A stretch of DNA of 6,575 nucleotides from contig VBJS01000176.1 of assembly GCA_005880055.1 (NCBI GenBank), positions 1-6,575 on the forward strand, written 5' to 3'. Positions 1 through 5,813 of the stretch are shown here, piece by piece. The translations under genes and the position numbers were made by a program. The notes below the pieces were generated by a model, which was not told where the DNA came from, made no database searches, and saw nothing but the letters and a program-made list of their open reading frames with translations. The stretch is from Chloroflexota bacterium (GTDB lineage: Bacteria > Chloroflexota > Dehalococcoidia > SM23-28-2 > RBG-16-64-32). Position 1 is the stretch's first letter, and each line of letters starts with the position of its first letter.

Positions 1-90
1 GAGGGCGAGATCAAGATTGGCGACACTACGCTCGATTCCCCCAGCGAACGTGAGATTGCCCGCCAGGAGCGCATGAAGCGCGAGGGCTAA
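1..90 (+). CDS. C-terminal end of an unidentified protein (5' partial)
   Basis: Frame 1 is open from the window edge to a TAA at 88-90 and gives 29 residues ending in the charged segment EREIARQERMKREG. Third codon positions are mostly G or C, which suits a real gene in this GC-rich DNA, and the tail looks like a helical, Lys/Arg/Glu-rich C-terminus. The start and most of the protein lie outside the window, so neither family nor function can be given. It runs opposite to the cassette genes that follow, so it may belong to the chromosome beyond the cassettes or to an inverted cassette. With so few residues, a chance open frame cannot be excluded. Confidence 0.45.
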   Translation, partial: EGEIKIGDTTLDSPSEREIARQERMKREG

Positions 91-307
91 AGGTTTGGCG
101 ACGCCGTCGATCTGGTGAGCACCAGAAGCGCGTCGTGGCTCTACATTGGCCTCACGTATCCAGCGTGCTTGATTGCCGAACTCTATGGGCGAGCATTCGA
201 GGGAGCGGCAACGCCCGCAAAATGACCACGGAAGGCAAAGTCATTTGGCAGAACACCATGACCGACGGTCGAGCGCACGTGATGCTCGCGGCACTGGGCC
301 TCTGCAT

Positions 308-368
308 CGCTAACTCTCGGGCTCAGCGGCGGCCGCGCGCGGGCGTCCTCTGAAGCCTGGAGTTGGAC
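308..368 (-). other. attC-like integron recombination site (site D)
   Basis: Read on the minus strand, this starts with GTCCAAC, which fits the RYYYAAC core. It ends with GTTAGCG, a degenerate GTTRRRY core. Between them is an imperfect palindrome: AACTCCAGGCTTCAG on one arm pairs with the complement of CTGAGCCCGAGAGTT on the other, and the inner GC-rich arms also pair. A long stem with unpaired bases is how an attC site is recognised by an integron integrase. The stop codon of the upstream DUF2442 gene lies inside the site, which is common in cassettes. The second core is not perfect, so activity is uncertain. Confidence 0.65.
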
Positions 369-631
369 CGCACCTTACTAACCAGGGGAAAGCGCTCCGG
401 ATGCTCGATCGACTCTACCGCTAGATCCACGTCCAGATCCGGCCAGTACAGATGATGCGAAGAGGGTTGTTGCACACGGACCAGCTTGGCAATCGGGGCA
501 TCCCGGAACCACGGGAACTTCTCAAACGCCAGAAACAATTCGCGGTCCCCGAGAAGCAGCCAAAAACCGTGCCGTGAAACGTTAGTTACTTCTACGGCCG
601 AAGTGCGTCTGCCACGCTGCTCGGATTTCAT
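323..631 (-). CDS. DUF2442 domain protein (cassette gene)
   Basis: A 102-residue protein. Residues about 12-84 match my memory of the DUF2442 family: VEVTNVSRHGFWLLL, then FEKFPWFRDAPI, HLYWPDLDVDLAVESIEHPERFPLVSK. Family members are small soluble proteins of unknown biochemical role, often encoded next to a DUF4160 gene as a two-gene unit, sometimes discussed as toxin-antitoxin-like. The ATG at 631 is the only start before the domain. It lies inside the 3' end of the DUF4160 remnant, with a 50-base overlap, which suggests translational coupling. The last 14 or so residues (from about position 89) are encoded by the attC site and are not part of the domain. The gene looks intact, but its usual partner is truncated. 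Confidence 0.85.
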   Translation of the reverse strand: MKSEQRGRRTSAVEVTNVSRHGFWLLLGDRELFLAFEKFPWFRDAPIAKLVRVQQPSSHHLYWPDLDVDLAVESIEHPERFPLVSKVRSNSRLQRTPARGRR

Positions 632-737
632 CCTCGTGCTCCTGCACCAGCCTCAACGCAGCGGTAAGCCGCGCAGGGCTCAGCCCGTAGTTCTGTGCGA
701 CGGCGATCTCTGGCGCAAGCCAGAACTTAGCTTCGTC
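582..737 (-). pseudogene. DUF4160 gene remnant, 5' part deleted
   Basis: The reading frame ending at 582 encodes DEAKFWLAPEIAVAQNYGLS followed by a helix ending EIRAAWQTHFGRRSN. This resembles the C-terminal half of DUF4160 proteins, which normally begin with a segment like MPTVLR..GYRF.F.S.E...PPHIHV. That N-terminal half, roughly 35-45 residues, is missing. Upstream of about 737 the frame runs into the antitoxin-like gene in another frame, so the residues before GDEAKFW are not homologous to the family. The frame stays open to 788, so a short chimeric product is possible. It is a deletion remnant followed by the DUF2442 gene, its usual neighbour. The family's function is unknown. Confidence 0.7.
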
Positions 738-918
738 ACCGGAGCAGTCGACGCTTCGCCTCGGCGTGATCGACGCCCTGTCCAGCATCGTGTTCCGCCA
801 ACCCCCGCTCGGTCTTCGCCAAGAGCACCAGGCGCTCGATCGCGTCCTCCAGGGGGGCGTCCGCCGAGAGCTTCTTGATGACCTCGAGGAGTTTTCGTTT
901 GGCGCTACCCGCCGACAT
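736..918 (-). CDS. Small antitoxin-like protein without a toxin partner
   Basis: A 60-residue protein, MSAGSAKRKLLEVIKKLSAD followed by a segment with LEDAIERLVLLAKTERGLAE and HAEAKRRL. The layout, with a short amphipathic N-terminal helix, an acidic-hydrophobic IERL.LL.K.ERGL segment and a closing H.EAKRRL, is typical of small antitoxins of RelE/ParE-type addiction modules. The start at 918 is chosen because GAGGAGGAG lies just upstream; an in-frame GTG at 948 has no such site. Relatives usually end with a Trp-Leu after KRRL and are followed directly by a RelE-like toxin. Here the protein stops early (KRRLLR) at a junction with the DUF4160 remnant, and no toxin gene is present. It may be a nearly complete orphan antitoxin. 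Confidence 0.65.
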   Translation of the reverse strand: MSAGSAKRKLLEVIKKLSADAPLEDAIERLVLLAKTERGLAEHDAGQGVDHAEAKRRLLR

Positions 919-953
919 CGGCTCCTCCTCGGCTGTGCGGAACAGCACGCTCA

Positions 954-1024
954 GGATGAACGCTGGCGCTGAGCGTCCGCGGCGAGCGAATGCGAGCCAG
1001 CGGCCAGCTCAAGCATGTTCGACG
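954..1024 (-). other. attC-like integron recombination site, degenerate (site C)
   Basis: On the minus strand the site runs from GTCGAAC to GTTCATC. The arms GAACATGCTTGAGC and GCTCAGCGCCAGCGTTC are partly complementary, with extra unpaired bases. The central part, including GCTGGCTCG and TTCGCTCGCC, is nearly the same as in site A at 2387-2459, which supports a common origin. It lies between the stop of the zinc-ribbon gene (1054) and the start of the antitoxin-like gene (918), as a cassette junction should. Both cores deviate from RYYYAAC/GTTRRRY. Confidence 0.6.
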
Positions 1025-1053
1025 GGGCGGGCGGCGGTGCCGCACGGTCAAGA

Positions 1054-1512
1054 TCAAAGGCTGTCGGCAAAGGCTCGAGCCCTTTCCTTCGGAAGAGCGC
1101 CGCCACGCACCAAATGCGCAAGAATCGTGAACATGTCGTCGATTCCTAAGACGGGAGGGCCTCCAGGTCCGTGACCATGTTTTAGGCGCCCGCCGGGCTG
1201 CGTTCGCGTGTCCTTGTAGTAGTGGAAGTGAAGTCCCGTAATCGGTCCGTCCTCGGAGTCCGCGGTGAGGAAGATGTACGGAGAGTAGGTGGGGATACCG
1301 CTGTCAATCTGAATGACGCCCTTGATCCATCGCTCCCACTTCTCCTCGGGACCTTCCTGCAGATCACTGATCCGATAGATGACGGTGTCCGTGCGGGTGC
1401 ACTTCGGGTACACGAACCTCCCGCTCGGGTCTGTGTGCCTGTTGAGAAGTTCCACGATGTTCGCTGCCCACGTTGTTGTGTGGCAAGAGCGACACTTGAA
1501 GTCGTAGCCCAT
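1054..1512 (-). CDS. Conserved hypothetical protein with a degenerate zinc ribbon (cassette gene)
   Basis: A 152-residue soluble protein with no signal peptide or membrane segment. The N-terminus (1-45) has C7-x2-C10 and a second half-site around Y35-x2-C38, where a zinc ribbon would have C-x2-C. The third cysteine appears replaced by tyrosine. The body contains WERWIKGVIQIDSGIPTYSP, a sheet-like segment LTADSEDGPITGLHFHYYKD and a His/Gly-rich loop KHGHGPGGPP, then a C-terminal helical part. I recognise no characterised family, so give no function. ATG at 1512 is chosen because GAGGAGGGAG lies directly upstream. It forms one cassette, with an attC site before the start (1541-1628) and another after the stop (954-1024). 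Confidence 0.8.
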   Translation of the reverse strand: MGYDFKCRSCHTTTWAANIVELLNRHTDPSGRFVYPKCTRTDTVIYRISDLQEGPEEKWERWIKGVIQIDSGIPTYSPYIFLTADSEDGPITGLHFHYYKDTRTQPGGRLKHGHGPGGPPVLGIDDMFTILAHLVRGGALPKERARAFADSL

Positions 1513-1540
1513 GCTCCCTCCTCGGCCCGTCCGTCACATC

Positions 1541-1628
1541 GCCGTCGAACGCTGCGCGTAACCGGCGCACAAACGGCAAGCGGAGCGCGGCCGATTGTGC
1601 GTCCGTGTTCACGCGGGTGTTAGACGGC
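1541..1628 (-). other. attC integron recombination site (site B, best preserved)
   Basis: On the minus strand the site opens with GCCGTCTAAC, which contains the RYYYAAC core GTCTAAC, and closes with GTTCGACGGC, the near-perfect complement of the opening. The inner arms also pair: CCGCGTGAACACGGACGCAC on one side matches the complement of GTGCGCCGGTTACGCGC on the other, with a few unpaired bases. The inner CAATCGGC/GCCGTTTG arms flank a short GC-rich loop. This long imperfect hairpin with unpaired bases and inverted core sites is diagnostic of attC. It begins 3 bases after the stop of the HNH-like gene and ends about 28 bases before the next start. Confidence 0.85.
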
Positions 1629-1631
1629 AAC

Positions 1632-2364
1632 TCACGAGAAGTTCAGTCCTGTCGCGGGTTGATCCGGCCACTCGAAGTCAATGTAGTGGGATGGCTTGCC
1701 ATTTACTTTCCACCCAAGATAGCGAAGATGTCGTCGCAAATCACTTGTTTCCCACCCAGTCTGCATGATTCCAGGAAGCTCGAGCCGTTGAGGCGGCGCT
1801 TGCAGGGCGAACCACAGTAGGAATCTGAAACCCTCGATGGAGTAGAGGACGCCAAGAAGGCCTATCACAGGGTCGGCGAGAAGGCCGATCGTCATATTGT
1901 TTTGCGATCCGATGGGTTCTCCAGGATGAGAGGCTACATAGGCACCAGTCGGACTGCTAAGGGAGTCTAGACCAAAGGCGACACGCACCAATCGTTCAGG
2001 CACAGGCTCCAACGGGCCGATGGCGCCGTCAGCGACTAATAGTCTGCGCGCGACCAGTAGGTTTATCGCCGTTTTCAGTAGCCACCGTTCAAGGAGCAGC
2101 CCGTCAACAACGAAACGATCCAGCGACCAAGAGTCGGCAGGGGCAGAGGCGCGTTGCCGGCCGAGATCCAAACACCGACCGAGTGTCTGGAATGTATGCT
2201 TGCCTCCGCTGTCCACAGGCGAAAGCCGACTGTTGTGCCTCGCGACACCAAGGCATTCCAATGACCGTCACGGTGCTGACTCCGTACAAGGTTTCGGAGA
2301 CGACGTGCTCCCCGGATAGCGGGCCCGCGCAGTCGCCAAGGGTTGCCGCCCAGCATCCGGTCAC
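1632..2364 (-). pseudogene. HNH-like cassette gene split by a one-base frameshift
   Basis: Two frames join into one protein. The first starts at GTG 2364 behind AGGAGAGG and encodes C4, C12, SGEHVVSE (E19, H20) and GMPWC (C40). The second continues with ARHNSRLSPVDSGGKHTFQT and runs to TGA at 1632. Dropping one base near 2244 joins them into a 243-residue protein with C40-x2-H43-N44. Cysteines, then S-x-EH, then C-x2-HN...LS..D, is the pattern of HNH-like treble-clef proteins, so a nuclease-like domain is plausible. The rest has hydrophobic helices (LLLERWLLKTAINLLV) and a C-terminal WKVNGK...YIDFEWPD part that I do not recognise. As written, only fragments would be made. A sequencing or assembly error is an alternative to true decay. 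Confidence 0.6.
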
Positions 2365-2386
2365 AACCTCTCCTCTTGGCGCTGCT

Positions 2387-2459
2387 GCCTAGATGCTCAT
2401 GTCGAGCGGCGGCGGCGAGCGAATACGAGCCAGCGGCCCGCTCCAACATGCTGTTCGGC
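2387..2459 (-). other. attC-like integron recombination site (site A)
   Basis: On the minus strand the site opens with GCCGAACAGCATGTTGGAGC and closes with GCTCGACATGAGCATCTAGGC. The arms pair over GCC, GC, ATGT and GAGCGG, with unpaired bases between, giving the usual lopsided attC stem. The middle part is almost identical to site C. It lies 22 bases before the GTG start of the HNH-like gene, and so is the attC of a preceding cassette whose gene would lie beyond 2460, where the IS481-family element now begins. Confidence 0.65.
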
Positions 2460-2490
2460 GGAGTTCGGTCTTCGCAGGACGCGGGCTAGA

Positions 2491-3087
2491 TGTGAAGTCC
2501 CAGGAGGTTGTCCACCCGGGCCATCTCTGCGACGTTGGTGGTTGCGAGTCGACCATCACCGCAGAGAAGGAGGCCCGGATGGACATCCACAAGAATGCCC
2601 GGACCACGCCTCACAGTCGAGCGGCAATCGTCGAGCGGATCACCCGGCTGGGCGAGAGCGTCAAGGGCGTGGCCCGCGCCGTGGGGATCTGTCCCAAGAC
2701 CGTGCGGAAGTGGGTGGCGCGGGCCCGCGCCGGCGATGGCCTGGGGGATCGCTCGTCGCGGCCGCAGCGCGTGCCCGGCGCCACGCCGGCCGAACTGGTC
2801 GAGCACATCGAACGGCTGCGCCGGCAGCGGTGGACGAGCGCCGAGATCGCCGAGCGGCTGCGGCTGGGCCGCTCCACGGTCGCCCGGTACCTGGCGCGGC
2901 GGGGCTTGGCCCGACTGCGCGCCCTCGAGCCCGTGGTGCCCGTGCAGCGCTACGAGCGCGCCCGGCCCGGGGAGCTGCTCCACCTGGACGTCAAGAAACT
3001 CGCCCGGATCCGCGGGGTCGGACATCGGATCACCGGCGATCGGCGGACCCGGGTGCGCGGCATCGGCTGGGAGTACGTGCACGTGGC
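2491..3087 (+). mobile_element. IS481-family element, left part only
   Basis: The left end begins TGTGAAGTCCCAGGAGG, which resembles the TGT-starting, CCCAGGAGG-containing ends that I remember for IS481 elements. The transposase start follows about 88 bases later. At 3087 the element is cut by the left end of the IS21 element. Neither the remaining transposase (second Asp, Glu) nor a matching right end appears after 5389, so about half of the usual 1.0-1.1 kb length is missing. It begins about 30 bases beyond attC site A, so it inserted in or beside the cassette array. Confidence 0.75.
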
Positions 3088-3127
3088 TGTCAGCGGTCAT
3101 CCAATAATCCCCACCTGTGAGCACTGA
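2579..3127 (+). pseudogene. Truncated IS481-family transposase
   Basis: The ATG at 2579 follows AAGGAGG. About 170 native residues remain. Residues 15-50 form a first helix-turn-helix (VKGVARAVGICPKTVRKWV), and 75-110 a second (TSAEIAERLRLGRSTVARYL). A DDE core begins at GELLHLDVKK with D137 as the first catalytic Asp, then GWEYVHVAV, where family members continue with DDHSR. The IS21 left end interrupts at 3088, so the frame adds about 12 foreign residues (SGHPIIPTCEH) and stops at 3127. The second Asp and the Glu are gone, so it cannot transpose DNA. A DNA-binding fragment could still be made. Confidence 0.85.
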
Positions 3128-3139
3128 ATTTTCCCCACC
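3088..3139 (+). repeat. IS21 left terminal inverted repeat
   Basis: The first 52 bases of the element begin TGTCAGCGGTCATCCAAT. They match the complement of 5338-5389 at 40 of 52 positions, counted by eye. Within it, ATCCCCACC and TTCCCCACC recur about 24 bases apart. This is the pair of internal binding repeats that IS21-type IstA usually recognises at each end. Confidence 0.9.
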
Positions 3140-3163
3140 CTCCGCACTCAGGAGGGCATCGCC

Positions 3164-4555
3164 ATGAGCGACACATTGTTGGAAGGCACGACGCCGGCGG
3201 CCGCCGACACTGACCCCGAGGTCACACCACTCGGGGAGGGACGGATGGTCCGAGAGGACTGCTGGCGGGAGGTCCACCGGCTGTTCCACGTCGAGGGGCG
3301 GTCGAAGTCGGAGATCGCCCGGCAGTTGGCCCTGGATCGGAAGACGGTGCGGGGGATTCTCCACGAGGCGGCGTGGCAGCCCTACACCCGCACGGAGCGG
3401 ACCGACACGCTGCTCGTGGAGCACACGACCTACCTGCAGACGCGGGCGCCTGAGGTCCAGTACTCGGCGCGCATCCTGTTCCAGGAGCTGCGCCAGAAGC
3501 GCGGCTATCGCGGCAGCTATGAGACGGTCAAGCGCTTCGTGCGGCCGTTGCGGGCCGTCGAGCAAGCGGCCGAGCGCGCGACGGTGCGGTTTGAGACGCC
3601 ACCGGGGCAGCAAAGCCAGGTTGACTGGGGGCAGGCCCGCATCGGCTTCCGCAGCCGCCCCGTCGTCCTCCACGTCTTCATCCTGACGCTGGGCTACTCG
3701 CGGCGCAGCTTCCACGAGCCGTGCCTGGGCGAGACCCTCAGTCAGTTCCTCGATGCGCACGAACGGGCCTTCGACTACTTCGGCGGCCACACGCGCGAGC
3801 ACCTCTACGATCGGCCGCGCACCGTCTGCCAGCCTGGGGGCGACGGTCGGGTCGTGTGGAACGCCACCTTCAAGCAGTTCGCCGACTACTGGGGCTTCGA
3901 GCCGCACTTGTGCCGGGCCTATCGCGCTCAGACCAAGGGCAAGGTCGAGTCGGGCGTCAAGTACTTCAAGGGCAATTTCCTGCCCGGCCGGACATTCGTC
4001 GACGAGCAGGACCTGCGCGAGCAGCTCGGCCAGTGGCAGCGCGAGATTGCGGATGTGCGGATCCACGGGACGACGCATGAGCGCCCGGCGGATCGCTTCG
4101 CCCGCGAGCGGAGCTCCCTCATCGCCACGGCCGGCCAGCCCGCGTTCCGCCTGGAGGCCAGCCAGCCCCGACGCGTGGCCGAAGACTATCTCGTCAGCTT
4201 CGAGACCAATCGCTACTCCGTGCCCTTTACCCTCATCGGGCAGACCGTCGAGGTCACCCGACGCGGCGGCCGCCTGCAGATCACCCACCGCGGATGCCTC
4301 GTGGCCGAGCACGAGGAGCTGGCCGGGAAACATCAGCTTCGCATCCGACCCGAGCATGGCCCGGGCGCGATCGCGCGGACGGCGCGCCGGGCCGCCTCCT
4401 CGCTCCCCAGCGCGCGCGGTGTGTTGACCGTGCCCGAGGTCGAGATCCGGGATCTGGCCATTTACGAGGTGCTCGGGGCCGCGACCGGGGATACCGATAT
4501 AGCTCCCCCCATCGAGATCGTCGATCCTGAGGCCGCCTTGGCGGTGCGCTCATGA
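3164..4555 (+). CDS. istA: IS21-family transposase IstA
   Basis: A 463-residue DDE transposase that cuts and joins the element ends. Residues 40-66 (GRSKSEIARQLALDRKTVRG) form a helix-turn-helix that fits binding of the end repeats. The catalytic core shows D154 in QVDWGQ, D216 in HLYDRPRT and E262 in TKGKVESGVKYFKGNF, the usual IstA triad. The C-terminal part (about 345-420, YSVPFTLIGQTVEVTRRGGR) is the small beta-barrel domain of IS21 and Mu-like transposases. ATG 3164 is supported by CAGGAGGG 8 bases upstream, between the left repeat and the gene. It ends in an ATGA overlap with istB, so the two are made together. The length is slightly short but normal. Confidence 0.95.
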   Translation: MSDTLLEGTTPAAADTDPEVTPLGEGRMVREDCWREVHRLFHVEGRSKSEIARQLALDRKTVRGILHEAAWQPYTRTERTDTLLVEHTTYLQTRAPEVQYSARILFQELRQKRGYRGSYETVKRFVRPLRAVEQAAERATVRFETPPGQQSQVDWGQARIGFRSRPVVLHVFILTLGYSRRSFHEPCLGETLSQFLDAHERAFDYFGGHTREHLYDRPRTVCQPGGDGRVVWNATFKQFADYWGFEPHLCRAYRAQTKGKVESGVKYFKGNFLPGRTFVDEQDLREQLGQWQREIADVRIHGTTHERPADRFARERSSLIATAGQPAFRLEASQPRRVAEDYLVSFETNRYSVPFTLIGQTVEVTRRGGRLQITHRGCLVAEHEELAGKHQLRIRPEHGPGAIARTARRAASSLPSARGVLTVPEVEIRDLAIYEVLGAATGDTDIAPPIEIVDPEAALAVRS

Positions 4556-5331
4556 GTGCCGCCCAGCTCGAGCGCCTGCAGGAGCAGATGCAGCGGCTGC
4601 GGCTGTTCAAGAGTCGCGAGCGTCTCGAGGCCGTGCTCCAGGAGGCCACCGCCAAGGAAGCCACGTACGCCGACTTCCTCGATACGCTGCTGGCCGAAGA
4701 GGTCGCCTCGAAGACGGCCAAGCATGTCACCATGCGCACGCACCTGGCCCGCTTCCCCTTCGTGAAGAGCCTGGAGACGTTCGACTTCAGCTACCAGCCC
4801 TCGCTCGACAAGAAGCAGATCCAGACGCTGAGCAGCTGTCACTTCATCGAGCACGGCGAGAATGTCGTGTTCCTCGGTCCGCCCGGCGTCGGGAAGTCCC
4901 ACCTGGCCGTCGGGCTCGGCCTCAAGGCCATCGAGCATGGCTACCGCGTCCTGTTCGCGACCGCGGCCGGCCTCATCACCGCCCTGACCAAGGCCGCGGC
5001 CGAGGGGCGTCTGGACGAGCGGCTCAAGATCTACACCGTGCCCCGGCTGCTGATCATCGACGAGATCGGCTACCTGCCGATCGACCGCGCCGGGGCCAAT
5101 CTCTTCTTTCAGCTCATCAGCCGCCGCTACGAGCGCGGCCCGATGATCCTCACCAGCAACCAGAGCTTCGGGAGCTGGGGCGACGTGTTCGGGGACCGGG
5201 TGATCGCCACCGCGATCCTCGACCGGGTGCTGCATCACGCGATCACTATCAACATCCGGGGCAACTCCTACCGGCTGAAGGACAAGCTCAAAGCCGGCCT
5301 CGTCAAGCCGGTCGAGGCCACCACCACCTAA
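4552..5331 (+). CDS. istB: IS21-family helper ATPase IstB
   Basis: A 259-residue AAA+ ATPase that loads on target DNA and directs IstA to it. Residues 1-70 are the helical N-terminal part. Walker A is GPPGVGKS (109-116), Walker B is RLLIIDE with D170 and E171, and LTSNQSF (200-206) is the sensor-1 Asn region. The VIATAILDRVLHH segment contains the Arg finger region. All motifs are present and the length is typical, so it is probably functional. Its ATG overlaps the istA stop (ATGA), indicating translational coupling. It ends 6 bases before the right terminal repeat. DnaC-like and other IstB-like ATPases share these motifs, but the istA partner settles the call. Confidence 0.96.
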   Translation: MSAAQLERLQEQMQRLRLFKSRERLEAVLQEATAKEATYADFLDTLLAEEVASKTAKHVTMRTHLARFPFVKSLETFDFSYQPSLDKKQIQTLSSCHFIEHGENVVFLGPPGVGKSHLAVGLGLKAIEHGYRVLFATAAGLITALTKAAAEGRLDERLKIYTVPRLLIIDEIGYLPIDRAGANLFFQLISRRYERGPMILTSNQSFGSWGDVFGDRVIATAILDRVLHHAITINIRGNSYRLKDKLKAGLVKPVEATTT

Positions 5332-5337
5332 CCGGGG

Positions 5338-5389
5338 GGTGGGGAATTTTCGATGACCACACCTGGGGAAAATTGGGTGACCGTTGACA
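5338..5389 (-). repeat. IS21 right terminal inverted repeat
   Basis: The complement begins TGTCAACGGTCACCCAAT and pairs with the left repeat ungapped over 52 bases. Two TTCCCC motifs in it (5343-5348 and 5364-5369 on the plus strand as GGGGAA) repeat the inner pattern of the left end. The outer tip is ACA at 5387-5389, where the flanking gene begins. Confidence 0.9.
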
Positions 5390-5390
5390 C

Positions 5391-5780
5391 CCTGCGTGCG
5401 CGACACCAAACACCTGGGACGCGCGGCAGGGTGGAGGGTTCCGCGCGCTCGTCGCCGAGATCGACGGATGCGCGTCACTCGCCGAGCTCGCGGCGCTCGG
5501 CAAGCGGCTCTACGCGCTCGCGCTCTCGCACGACCAGGCCGGCGTCGCGTGGTCGCACTACCAGCTCCGTAAGGCGGCGTTACAGGAGGCCGTGGCGCTG
5601 GGCGCGCGGGCGCGCGCGCTCATCGCCGAGGTGGAGCAGGCGCCGGCGCGCGCGCTGGCGCGGCTGGGCGCGCGGCTTTATCGGCTGGAGCACAGCCGCG
5701 AGGCGGCGGCGATCACGGTGGTGGAGTGGCGGCGGATCTGGCAGGCGTACCAGGCGCGCAAGGCAGCGCTCGCCGCGTAG
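5391..5780 (+). pseudogene. Unidentified gene, 5' part lost at the IS21 right end
   Basis: An open frame of 129 codons runs from the IS edge to TAG at 5778-5780. No ATG, GTG or TTG with a good ribosome-binding site opens it near the junction. The first in-frame candidate is GTG 5592, with AGGAGG too close to be convincing. Codon choice stays GC-rich throughout, so the frame was coding before the break. The product is Ala/Arg/Leu-rich and mostly helical (LAELAALGKRLYALALSHDQ, WSHYQLRKAALQEAV, WRRIWQAYQARKAALAA), with two similar Leu-Tyr helices (GKRLYAL and GARLYRL). I recognise no family. It lies upstream of the coiled-coil/TPR gene in the same direction, 216 bases away. The missing N-terminus is presumably elsewhere or deleted. 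Confidence 0.6.
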
Positions 5781-5813
5781 GCGGCGCCGGGTGCCGCCGG
5801 CTCGGCAGCGGGG

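Larger units (their letters stand above)
3088..5389 (+). mobile_element. Complete IS21-family insertion sequence
   Basis: A 2302-bp element bounded by TGT...ACA ends, with 52-bp imperfect terminal inverted repeats that match ungapped at 40 of 52 positions. It carries istA and istB in the overlapping order and length usual for the family. Both genes are open and keep their catalytic motifs, so the element looks able to transpose. The flanks, CACGTGGC on the left and CCCTGCGT on the right, show no 4-8 bp target duplication. The left flank is IS481 sequence and the right is an unrelated gene. Confidence 0.93.

Noticed and set aside
135..353. A 72-residue plus-strand open frame
   Set aside because: It runs through attC site D and into the DUF2442 gene region antisense, has no ribosome-binding site and no domain-like pattern.
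2104..2364. Stand-alone 86-residue minus-strand gene
   Set aside because: Its first 40 residues join the next frame as one HNH-like protein, and the remainder past C40 looks like out-of-frame read-through.
2486..4357. A 623-residue minus-strand open frame across the IS481 remnant and istA
   Set aside because: It lies antisense to two clear transposase genes, is rich in Ala, Leu, Pro and Arg as GC-rich shadows are, and shows no domain.
4462..5478. A 338-residue minus-strand open frame over istB and the IS21 right end
   Set aside because: It is antisense to the intact istB with Walker motifs and crosses the IS boundary, so it is a composition shadow.
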